Shown: one piece after another, positions 16,201 to 20,266 of the stretch | Layout: each line of letters opens with the position of its first letter | How positions within the stretch are numbered: the stretch's first letter is position 1 | Assembly: GCA_020650975.1 (NCBI GenBank) | Contig: JAIPMN010002176.1 | Location: 1 to 20,266, forward strand | DNA: 20,266 bases | Source: Apostichopus californicus | Lineage: Eukaryota > Echinodermata > Holothuroidea > Aspidochirotida > Stichopodidae | Direction of reading: 5' to 3' | Notes under the pieces: generated by a model | What the model was told of the DNA's origin: nothing | The model's input: the letters and a program-made list of their open reading frames with translations, nothing else | Database searches by the model: none | Made by a program: the position numbers and the translations under genes

Positions 16201-18025
16201 GTTGAGAGAGTATAAGTGAATTTCAATTCTGTCCCTCACCAGTTTGTCGTGTGGACAATTTTCATAGTAGTATTTAATGACATGAAAAAAGCAATTTGGA
16301 TACCTTCTTCAATTCTCAATATTTTGATGTTCGTATTTTCACTACTTGAAATGAGACTCTTATTAGTTAAAGATAAAGATACTGAACCCAATTTTTATAA
16401 AATTTTATGATGGAACAGGTTCTGAAAGTTTATATATACAGTGCAAGACAAACAATTAAACCATGTCCTTGTACTTGTGGATAATGAATATTATCTACAG
16501 CTATATCTCAAATGAATGTCCTTTTTTCCTTGATTGAGATTCATTGTTCATTAATCATATTTATTTCTTTTCTTCTCTTTTTAGGCACCAACCTTTTCAT
16601 ATCGTCTTCATAGAATTTTTACTAATATCAACAGTTCTTTTCATATTTATAAGGCTGTAAGTATGCTACATTGGAATGTGTTATTAAGCTTGTACCTTCA
16701 GAGGGCCCGTCATATCAGTCCTGACTTAGTTCCACACAACTTGACAAAACTCTTGCAATTATCTTGAGTACCGTTGAAATGGCATCACCAGCAGTAGCAC
16801 ACAGTAGTACCATGAGCTTGTAACTGTTGAAGAAGGGGTCGTTTGCAACGTTTGCGGGAATTTCCAAGTCAAACCAAACTGTTATAAAGGCACCTGAACT
16901 TGTGCGTTCTAAAAAGTAAAATAAAAAGCATGTTCTTCATTTGGCAAAACTACACAAGCATAACTATTGAGTCGATCATTCACATGTCTGCCAATAAATT
17001 CATCCGATATATTGGCATGCTTCTGAGCGTTGTGATTTCATGCGAATATGTCACTCTGATTCAGAGATCTGTAAACTGTAAAGATTACTCACATGCTAGG
17101 ACCGATATGACGAGGCCCTCGGAATGCTAAAGAGCCCACCATATCATAATATAATAATTGTTATCCACAATATGTAAACACACGTCTAACAATGTAATTG
17201 TAAATCATCTATATCTGCGGTCCGCAAGGTTTTTGGCCCACGACCCGGGATGTTCCATATGGACTGAGCTACGACCCACCAGACACCTTTACTTTCTTAG
17301 AATCGATGCCCAGAATGCACGATAGCTAGCTTAGATTATGGACTTAAAACACACAAGAAAAGCAGAATCTCTCTGTCAGCAAGCTCCAAAAACTGTAGAA
17401 TAAAATTTCCCACATGCACGATAAATCCTGAAGTCCCACTGAAATGTCTTATGCAACCCACGTTTGTGTCGCACCCCATAGCTTGCAGACCGTGGATCGA
17501 AACTAGTGATGGATTTTGTGCAGAGATTATCATTAATATTGTTACACATAGTATAGTAACACATAGTAGAGACGAACATTAGTGTTGTTATACATTGTAT
17601 AGTAAACAAGACTACATAGAGATCATCATTAAAAGTGTTACACATAGTATAGCAAATAGCACAGTAGTGAAGTATAGTAAAGAACACATAGTAGAGATCA
17701 TCATAAGTATTTTTTACACATAGTATCGTAAATAACACATAACAGAGATCACCATTAGTATTGTTACACGTAGTATTATTTTTTATATTTAGAGTTGAAA
17801 CATCAAATAAGTTTCATTTTCAAACAAATAATTGTATAGAAAATGGGAAATGAATAATAAATATCTTTTTTTCCCCCTTAAATTCTAATTTCTTTCAGAG
17901 TTTTAGTTCCCATGAGATTAGTTAAAAGAAGAAGTACCGGTTTCCGATCATTTTTCACATTCCTGCTGACTTTCACCTTGCTTCAAGTTTTCCTCTACAC
18001 GTTCATCGAACTCTACAGCAGGTAG
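1098..18025 (+). CDS. Xylosyltransferase-like GT14 glycosyltransferase, 3' part of gene (13 exons, start outside window)
   Basis: Joined exons: 1098-1266, 2045-2176, 2851-2953, 3726-3907, 8491-8677, 10451-10495, 11223-11302, 11679-11815, 12654-12826, 13824-13992, 15425-15989, 16585-16656, 17899-18025. Every intron begins GT and ends AG and all phases match, giving 712 residues (numbered from the Tyr codon at 1100) and a TAG stop. Similarity to peptide O-xylosyltransferases runs from WYGCGGHVY through QWAVLNRKYIDYV, PDESFF, the short C-x9-C loop and FFFSRKY to LTPGFWTI at 417-424. Family members use UDP-xylose to start glycosaminoglycan chains on core-protein Ser in the secretory pathway. Whether this one does is unknown, because several XYLT-specific residues differ. 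Residues 460-647 are a hydrophilic linker; 653-674 and 688-707 look like membrane segments around a basic loop, which would place the catalytic part in the lumen. There are two N-glycosylation sequons, N32 and N373. The 5' exons, signal or anchor sequence and the N-terminal half of the catalytic domain are missing from the window. Alternative: a GT14 member with another donor sugar. Confidence 0.85.
1267..2044 (+). other. Intron 1
   Basis: Begins GTTTGT and ends tcttctcttcag. It contains a poly-C run at 1453-1463 and otherwise unremarkable AT-rich sequence. No exon-like segment was seen. Confidence 0.85.
2045..2176 (+). CDS. Exon 2 of window: GT14 catalytic segment with putative catalytic Glu
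   Basis: Reads KYIDYVLNP, MNYLQFYSM and CIIPDESFF (residues 57-99), flanked by a phase 2 acceptor (ctcttcag) and a phase 2 donor (GTAAGA). KYIDYV corresponds to XYLT RFVEYV. P-D-E-S-F-F corresponds to XYLT P-A-E-S-F-F and to the P-D-E motif of core-2 GlcNAc-transferases, whose Glu is the proposed catalytic base; here it is E87. The position 13 residues after that Glu, which is Cys in human XYLT1, is Arg100 here and spans the exon 2/3 junction. Confidence 0.9.
2177..2850 (+). other. Intron 2
   Basis: Begins GTAAGA and ends atttcttcag. AT-rich, with no repeat or hidden exon recognised. Confidence 0.85.
2851..2953 (+). CDS. Exon 3 of window: C-x9-C loop of the XYLT catalytic domain
   Basis: Encodes residues 101-134, including NTFIHNN, GFCRHTDD and DFCGQ, with a phase 2 acceptor and a phase 0 donor (GTAAGA). 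It matches the XYLT region around V-D-N-N-L-R through C-K-C-Q and W-C-G-C. Only the inner Cys pair (C123, C132; spacing nine as in XYLT) is present; the outer positions are G121 and Q134. The reading frame stays open past the donor to a TGA at 3080-3082, so retention of the next intron would truncate the protein. Confidence 0.85.
2954..3725 (+). other. Intron 3, with pyrimidine-rich tract
   Basis: Begins GTAAGA and ends ttgtttag. The part at about 3426-3606 is strongly C/T-rich on the sense strand (many CCC and TCC blocks). A weak inverted repeat built on GGATGGATAG and CTATCCACCCATCC lies at 3286-3356. Confidence 0.8.
3726..3907 (+). CDS. Exon 4 of window: end of catalytic domain
   Basis: Starts in phase 0 with GPGTIVAADSNNLH and reaches FFFSRKYTGDPEEKARL; ends in phase 2 at CAAAG before GTAAAC. 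C-G-Q-G-P across the exon 3/4 join corresponds to C-G-C-S-P-N-D-F of XYLT. FFFSRKY corresponds to T-F-F-A-R-K-F, the segment where XYLT substrates re-enter the fold. The remainder, residues 165-195, is predicted mostly helical and matches XYLT only loosely. Confidence 0.87.
4375..4785. repeat. Interspersed AGGTCA-type repeat, first block
   Basis: Diverged monomers with the recurring order 'ccttgtaaa..c.taatatctccaaaag', 'cttcatact', 'tgtggatc', 'ctattgtttt', 'aggtcagcagaggtc'. The block ends in GTGGCAAGAAATCACTAAGC (4748-4767), a motif repeated at 6569-6588. The 102-codon frame across it is a by-product of the repeat. Confidence 0.6.
4853..5281. repeat. Three-copy tandem repeat, about 150-bp unit
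   Basis: Copies start with AATCAAGA at 4853, 5003 and 5150. Each contains GCAGAAAGTGTTAAA, TATTCAGGCAAATGAA, GAACATTAATGAAAG, GACCTAAGAGAGTTGGTTAG and TCTTTAAAGGAG. Copies 1 and 2 are nearly identical. Copy 3 has a 7-bp insertion and lacks about 20 bp between two AAAG/AAAGG matches. Copies 2 and 3 share GTCGAC where copy 1 has ATAGAC. Confidence 0.9.
5370..5800. repeat. Paired repeat ending ATTAATGAGTGGGCGG
   Basis: Two diverged copies: each has a 'tatctcaa' block, 'tgtcacacttggta' or 'tgtcatacttggta', and ends in ATTAATGAGTGGGCGG(A/G)GCT (5481-5500 and 5775-5794). The copies are about 294 bp apart and appear related to the AGGTCA-type family by the shared 'atatctcaa...cttggta' order. Confidence 0.6.
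5812..5934. repeat. Short direct repeat TGAAGGATGTAACCGATAT
   Basis: The 19-base sequence is identical at 5812-5830 and 5916-5934, 104 bp apart, each followed by a degenerate 'tgatagag'. A weaker third copy (tgaaggatgtcagtgat) starts at 5975. Confidence 0.7.
6230..6610. repeat. Interspersed AGGTCA-type repeat, second block
   Basis: About two monomers. Matching stretches include 'caagcaaagcttgaatgaac' near 6341 and 'aaagcaaagcttggatgaac' near 6492, about 150 bp apart, with AGGTCA half-sites at 6292, 6302 and nearby. It ends in GTGGCAAGGAATCACTGAGC (6569-6588), as does the block at 4375-4785. Confidence 0.65.
6869..6976. mobile_element. Small hAT-like MITE
   Basis: Inverted termini: CAGGGATTCTCAACTGG at the left, and TTGAGAATCCATCCCTG at the right, with a GGCC block inside each end. 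Termini beginning CAGGG-TTCTCAA are typical of hAT-family non-autonomous elements. No clear 8-bp target duplication remains, so it is old or the ends are misplaced by a few bases. Confidence 0.5.
8491..8677 (+). CDS. Exon 5 of window: XYLT-like middle region
   Basis: Joins phase 2 to exon 4 and gives RQLVELVMEEQYGENW, later DPCCLPIYTT and KYWIDFSL (residues 196-257). The donor is GTGAGT in phase 0. I cannot align it residue by residue to human XYLT; its place comes from its position between clear homologous blocks and from the perfect phases. The adjacent cysteines C-C at about 234-235 are not seen in XYLT1. Confidence 0.82.
9003..9069. repeat. Three-copy 22-bp tandem repeat
   Basis: Units GGAGATTAGTCAATGCAGC (9003), GGTGATAAGTCAATGCAGC (9026) and GGAGATTAGTCAAAGCAAA (9048). 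Confidence 0.75.
9744..9793. repeat. CAATCAAT microsatellite and TATAGCGCC repeat tail
   Basis: A run of (ATCA)n-like units is followed by AAATTTATATAGCGCCTAAT. This combination recurs in many marine invertebrate genomes as the end of dispersed elements, from general knowledge. The element body could not be delimited here. Confidence 0.45.
10451..10495 (+). CDS. Exon 6 of window: 45-nt microexon
   Basis: Fifteen codons, FEHATSSVRVLRASF, preceded by a pyrimidine-rich acceptor ending tatttcacag and followed by a consensus donor GTAAGT. It is phase 0 at both ends, so it fits exactly between exons 5 and 7, which also meet in phase 0 without it. Because it is symmetrical it could be skipped with the loss of only 15 residues. 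The strong splice sites are the main support; transcript data would settle whether it is constitutive. Confidence 0.72.
10496..11222 (+). other. Intron 6, mostly a MITE
   Basis: Begins GTAAGT and ends ttattattccag. About half is the TTAA-bounded inverted-repeat element at 10638-11010. A short copy of the repeat motif 'aaggcatcactaagcc' lies at 11117-11135. Confidence 0.8.
10638..11010. mobile_element. 373-bp MITE with TTAA ends
   Basis: Left end TTAAAGGCATTGAAGACTCG (10638-10657) and right end CGAGTCTTCACACCCTTTAA (10991-11010) are inverted repeats, matching at 16 of 20 positions including all of GAAGACTCG. Both sides are bounded by TTAA, the target duplicated by piggyBac-type transposases. 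The interior has no coding capacity and relatively many CG dinucleotides. It lies inside intron 6. Confidence 0.65.
11223..11302 (+). CDS. Exon 7 of window
   Basis: Reads VPQSRTNCFSRGHLRALYIS then THVTTD (residues 273-298), phase 0 acceptor, phase 2 donor GTCAGT. RGHLRALYIS is compatible with the XYLT stretch M-G-H-P-A-S-V-H-L-Y-F. Confirmed by the phase link to exon 8. Confidence 0.82.
11303..11678 (+). other. Intron 7
   Basis: Begins GTCAGT and ends tttactccgcag. AT-rich, with nothing recognised. Confidence 0.85.
11679..11815 (+). CDS. Exon 8 of window: start of XYLT C-terminal domain
   Basis: Reads KVPVKQVNILPHEIAGG and VSYVNINDNMASADG (residues 300-344), phase 2 in and phase 1 out at GTAAGC. 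The aligned XYLT stretch contains D-W-D, which is not found here; V-N-I-N-D-N occupies the place. The donor is followed at once by a run of seven G. Confidence 0.85.
11816..12653 (+). other. Intron 8, with long pyrimidine tract
   Basis: Begins GTAAGC plus seven G and ends tttctatctcag. From about 12268 to 12510 the sense strand is strongly C/T-rich, including a 12-base C run (12339-12350). Open frames across this tract are low-complexity artefacts. Confidence 0.8.
12654..12826 (+). CDS. Exon 9 of window: XYLT C-terminal beta domain
   Basis: Encodes residues 346-402, including SFTFVHFAKG, FNASLIND and CFLEVVVTFKKP, phase 1 in and phase 0 out at GTGAGT. The alternating hydrophobic pattern resembles the XYLT C-terminal beta-rich domain (N-V-T-V-T-V-I-W-V-D-P). 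N373-A-S is a possible N-glycosylation site. Confidence 0.87.
12827..13823 (+). other. Intron 9
   Basis: Begins GTGAGT and ends cttttccttcag after a long T-rich tract. Contains a G-run cluster (12894-12919) and a short C run (13287-13294). No gene was seen. Confidence 0.82.
12894..12919 (+). other. Four-run G-rich motif near a splice donor
   Basis: Runs of 3, 5, 5 and 4 G with loops of 4, 1 and 4 bases on the sense strand, 67 bases after the exon 9 donor. It fits the usual G-quadruplex pattern and could also bind hnRNP H/F as a splicing enhancer. Confidence 0.45.
13824..13992 (+). CDS. Exon 10 of window: PGxWT motif of XYLT C-terminal domain
   Basis: Reads SDTVRFINT, LTPGFWTIVLF and TTQVYLAEDNG (residues 403-458), phase 0 in and phase 1 out at GTAATA. 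LTPGFWTIVLF matches XYLT L-R-P-G-V-W-T-V, the clearest C-terminal landmark of the family, followed by a similarly placed strand (T-K-F-L-V-A-P in XYLT). Confidence 0.9.
14190..14770. repeat. Tandem array of about 138-bp AGGTCA-type monomers
   Basis: The anchor TGTAAAC/TGAAACT recurs at 14195, 14462, 14599 and 14737, with a degenerate copy near 14350, so the period is about 135-140 bp. Each monomer carries 'atatctccaga..ggaac', 'ctcatatttg.cacatgg', and 'gtggaggtcaaaggtca'. AGGTCA direct repeats with one-base spacing occur at 14294-14306 (perfect), 14434-14446 and 14560-14572. Long open frames through it come from the repeat. Confidence 0.72.
15208..15382. mobile_element. Fragment resembling a Penelope-like element end, between two TA microsatellites
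   Basis: A 144-bp module sits between (TA)n at 15208-15224 and 15369-15382. It starts TGACAACTGACGATCGC and contains CTGACGA (15230-15236) and GAAAC (15250-15254), the two core blocks of hammerhead ribozymes that Penelope-like retroelements carry, then a perfect 7-bp hairpin ACTAGTG/CACTAGT (15269-15285). No reverse transcriptase is present. Origin is inferred, not proven. Confidence 0.4.
15425..15989 (+). CDS. Exon 11 of window: low-complexity hydrophilic linker (565 nt)
   Basis: Begins ALYGLWLIEDVRPLGNDEY and continues as a linker rich in Gly, Asn, Glu, Lys and Arg (KRNNKEKYKGGEG, GRGGGGKRD, GKRRVKLKE) to GWR at 645-647. It is phase 1 in and phase 2 out. The DNA is strongly purine-rich, so the long frames on the opposite strand are shadows. 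I recognise no domain after residue 475. The donor G|GTGAGT contains an in-frame TGA (15991-15993), so the unspliced message would stop two bases into the intron, right after Arg647. Confidence 0.85.
15990..16584 (+). other. Intron 11, with in-frame stop and possible internal poly(A) signal
   Basis: Begins GTGAGT, ends tctcttttag. TGA at 15991-15993 is in frame with exon 11. An ATTAAA at 16455-16460 is followed within 30 bases by T/G-rich sequence (tgtccttgtacttgtgg). Otherwise plain. Confidence 0.75.
16455..16460 (+). promoter_or_regulatory. Possible intronic polyadenylation signal ATTAAA
   Basis: The common variant hexamer ATTAAA lies 462 bases after the in-frame TGA of intron 11 and has a T/G-rich tract just downstream. 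It would end a short transcript lacking exons 12-13. Such hexamers arise by chance in AT-rich DNA. Confidence 0.25.
16585..16656 (+). CDS. Exon 12 of window: first C-terminal membrane segment
   Basis: Reads HQPFHIVFIEFL then LISTVLFIFIR (residues 648-670), phase 2 in and phase 2 out at GTAAGT. Residues 653-674, continuing into exon 13, form a hydrophobic helix long enough to cross a membrane, though it holds E657 and R670. The acceptor has a T-rich tract ending ttttag. Confidence 0.8.
17215..17495. mobile_element. 281-bp hAT-like MITE
   Basis: Left end CTGCGGTCCGCAAGG followed by TTTTTGGCCCACGACCC; right end GTCGCACCCCATAGC then TTGCAGACCGTGG. The termini are inverted repeats (11 of 14 at the tips) and have the CGGTC-GCAAG...CGACCC style of hAT elements. 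The flanking 8-mers atctatat and atcgaaac agree at 5 of 8 positions, compatible with a decayed target duplication. No transposase remains. Confidence 0.55.
17523..17780. repeat. Degenerate tandem repeat, about 50-bp unit, five copies
   Basis: Units begin GAGATCATCATTAGTATTGT or similar at 17523, 17569, 17619, 17694 and 17745, each followed by TACACATAGTATAGTAAA. The third copy is longer because of an internal duplication of 'agtatagtaaa'. Confidence 0.8.
17899..18025 (+). CDS. Exon 13 of window: basic loop, second membrane segment, stop
   Basis: Completes Leu671 and reads VLVPMRLVKRRSTGFR, then SFFTFLLTFTLLQVFLYTFI and ELYSR before TAG at 18023-18025. The loop 675-687 carries five basic residues; 688-707 is a strongly hydrophobic segment. 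By the positive-inside rule the loop is cytosolic, so both the preceding domain and the five-residue tail are lumenal. In-frame joining to exon 12 (CT|A) supports this as the true end. Confidence 0.83.
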
Positions 18026-20175
18026 CAGCAGAACAAGGACCAGGGGTGGGATAGTAACGGATCGCTGCCGTAGATAGAAGTATTTATAGTTGTGATCCAG
18101 AGAGTGATGGGGATCGTCAAGAAGAATGGAGGAGGGAACAGAAGCAACTGAAAATGCAGTGCTTTTTGTGCTGTTATCAAATTTTGTTTCATGTTGGAAT
18201 CAGCACTTAAAGGGAGAGAGACAGAGAGAAGTACTTCTGATGCTTGGCTTCATTCATATGTACAATAATGAAATTCAACATAGTGTGAAAGTCTTAGTTG
18301 AATATCCACGTTGGTTTTTTTTATCTTAATGGAAATTTATATCAGGTGGAACAAGAAATTCAAATTTTGATAAAAGTCAAGAGTATTATCTTGACACATG
18401 AACTGAAGTTGCTTGGATATACTATTGACAGGAGTCACATGAGTAACAATGAAATGACTCTGAACACTACCCCCACACACCCCCCACCCCCACGCCACCT
18501 TCAGCCATCCAACTTTACCTCTTTTTGAAGTCACAAATTTGCTACCAACAACAGTTTTTATATTGTAAGTGGTCAATTGTTACATTTCTGGTATAGGTCA
18601 TTTGCTAAGCAACACTTTGGTAACCATGCTATATATTTCTATTAGAGACAAGAAAACAGTAGTCTAATAGATCCCCTGCCCCCCTTCCCCCTCCCCTCAC
18701 TGCTATACCCTACCCTGTGTGACATGGTTTTTTTGGATTCAAATGAGGTTATTTTTTTATTAGTCTGTGCTGCTGATATTTTATTATTCTTTTTTTTTTC
18801 ACCTCAATATTATTTAAACATGTTTCCTATTTTGCTGTTTTCATTTTTGTATGACCAATTTCTCCTGTGTGCTAAAGATTTGTATTTTTATTGTTATTAC
18901 TGTTTATAGTTTTGGAAATATGGCCGATTGCCGACGGTTCTGTCGTCACCTGTTCATACGATGGAAGAGGCAATCCAAAAATCTTGTTTGAAACTGAGAC
19001 TTATTTTGTTATAAATGAATCCAGGTTTACTTGTACATTTTCAAAGGCTGTACTTTCTTGGCAGGTGCCGAGAGAGGCTTTCATTTTTTTGTACGTTTGA
19101 AGTTGACGATGCAGTGCATGCTACAATTTACCAGCTTCTTCTGTTTGTAAGAACTCATGACCAAAAGGAATTTGTTGACTGTGAAGAAAGACTGGTTGCG
19201 ACATTAAAGAGTTTGATAACTACACAAAGGGAAAATGTTGGGCAAAAATATTTTTAGTTTTGAGTGTGTATATCTGTGTGTGAAGAAAAGTAGAGACATT
19301 CACAAAATGCTAACCTAACATTGCACACGTTAGTACAACATTGTTGCATTTCAACCTAATTATAGACCAAATTTATAGGCTAAGTACATATTACAATGCA
19401 CCATTAGATATCTTTAACTCCAGCCCCCTCCTTACCTGGAAGTCAGTTTTCAACCACCAGAGAAATGTTAACATTCATGTTTGGAGCATTTTCTTAAATT
19501 TTTTTTAAAAATTCTATGATTTTTTTAAATATTGGTGTATATTTTGTTCTGCTACCTGCATTTATCGTAACTAATTTGCTCATACTTGGCTATGTTCTTT
19601 TTGTTTTGTTTTAAAAGATATATTTTTTGGTAGTCATTTATATTTCTTACCGTTTATTATTTTCATATCGCATAAAACAGAGGCTCCTTTCACAATCTAA
19701 ACTGCTAAGTGTTTTCTTCCTATGCATATTTTGTTGTTGTTCTTGTTTTACTGTGTGTGAAGTCAGTGTGAGTGAACTTACTTTGATTTATTCCTTCTCT
19801 CCTTGCCGATGTACTTACAACGGACTGCAGTGTGTATGTTGATAATACCAAATGCATTGACAAAAAGCTCCTCGCATTTCTAGTGTAACATGCGTAGTTA
19901 AGAATGCTATCAGTTTAAAAATCTGTTTTTGTATTTTCTTTTATTTATTCTGTATAAAAAATGCTGTTTGTAACATCTAACCTCTTGTGAGCATTTCTTT
20001 TGCCAAGTAAAATGTTTTGTTTGTGTTCATATTGTTTAGTTCAATTTTCAAACCAGCTAAAAGCAATTTAGTAGCCATCGTGTTTTATTCACATTCACTA
20101 GAACCTGATACAACGATCTGTAAGACCAAATCTTGAAAGACTGGGTAGTAACAATAAAAAAAAGCTGTTAATTCC
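18026..20175 (+). other. Probable long 3' untranslated region
   Basis: The T-rich sequence between the stop and the AATAAA has no splice-supported coding segment. It includes a C-rich stretch at 18677-18719. Between 18905 and 19257 two overlapping open frames of about 60-80 codons occur; they have no recognisable motif. If a separate downstream gene exists, this is where it would be. Confidence 0.45.
20153..20158 (+). terminator. Polyadenylation signal AATAAA
   Basis: Canonical AATAAA in an A-rich context, followed by T/G-rich sequence (ttccgttgtgctatg) about 15 bases downstream, the usual arrangement for a cleavage site. I saw no other AATAAA between the stop codon and this point; an ATTAAA lies at 19203-19208. 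Confidence 0.55.
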
Positions 20176-20266
20176 GTTGTGCTATGTAACCGTGACAACA
20201 AAGTCTCCATCAGGCTCTAGAGAGATAAAGAAAACTTCAAAGATTCAGTAATTGGCAGGGCAAGAT

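Larger units (their letters stand above)
16657..17898 (+). other. Intron 12
   Basis: Begins GTAAGT and ends tttctttcag. Contains a hAT-like MITE (17215-17495) followed directly by a degenerate 50-bp tandem repeat (17523-17780). The first 550 bases show nothing recognisable. Confidence 0.82.

Noticed and set aside
17523..17780. CRISPR-like regular array
   Set aside because: Units are contiguous and degenerate without unique spacers, in a eukaryotic intron.

Overview
The window is animal nuclear DNA and carries one intron-rich gene on the + strand. It is AT-rich, with long introns, canonical GT-AG junctions, homopolymer and TA microsatellites and several old transposon families. The encoded protein and the repeats (arrays built on AGGTCA half-sites, a 'tatagcgcc' repeat tail, hAT-like and TTAA-flanked MITEs) suggest a marine invertebrate deuterostome, most likely an echinoderm or a relative. 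That assignment rests on repeat style and memory, so it is tentative.

I assembled 13 coding exons by eye between 1098 and 18025, including a 45-nt microexon that no ORF scan would show. All junction phases agree, and they give 712 residues ending in TAG at 18023-18025. The product is the C-terminal part of a GT14-family glycosyltransferase of the peptide O-xylosyltransferase (XYLT) type. Exons 1-4 hold the second half of the catalytic domain, exons 5-10 a diverged XYLT middle and C-terminal beta domain with a P-G-x-W-T motif, and exon 11 a low-complexity Gly/Asn/Lys/Glu/Arg linker. Exons 12-13 encode two hydrophobic segments separated by a basic loop. The start codon and the N-terminal half of the catalytic domain lie upstream of the window.

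The protein is not an ordinary XYLT. The Glu corresponding to the proposed catalytic base is kept. An Asp that XYLTs carry in G-G-S-D-W is Gln here, and the D-W-D motif is absent from the aligned place. Three of the XYLT cysteines are missing, two of which form one disulfide pair. The C-terminus is a membrane hairpin, whereas known XYLTs are anchored at the N-terminus. An in-frame TGA overlaps the exon 11 donor, and an ATTAAA lies downstream in that intron, so a shorter form without the membrane hairpin is conceivable.

Introns, by region: 1-1097 upstream intron with poly-C runs. 3908-8490 is the largest intron, with AGGTCA-type repeats, a three-copy 150-bp tandem repeat and a small hAT-like MITE. 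8678-11222 contains a SINE-like tail and a 373-bp MITE bounded by TTAA. 13993-15424 contains a second AGGTCA-repeat array and a fragment resembling a Penelope-like element with hammerhead-type core motifs. 16657-17898 contains a hAT-like MITE and a degenerate 50-bp tandem repeat. After the stop, about 2.1 kb of T-rich sequence up to an AATAAA at 20153 is read as 3' UTR. No tRNA, rRNA, CRISPR or second protein gene was found.
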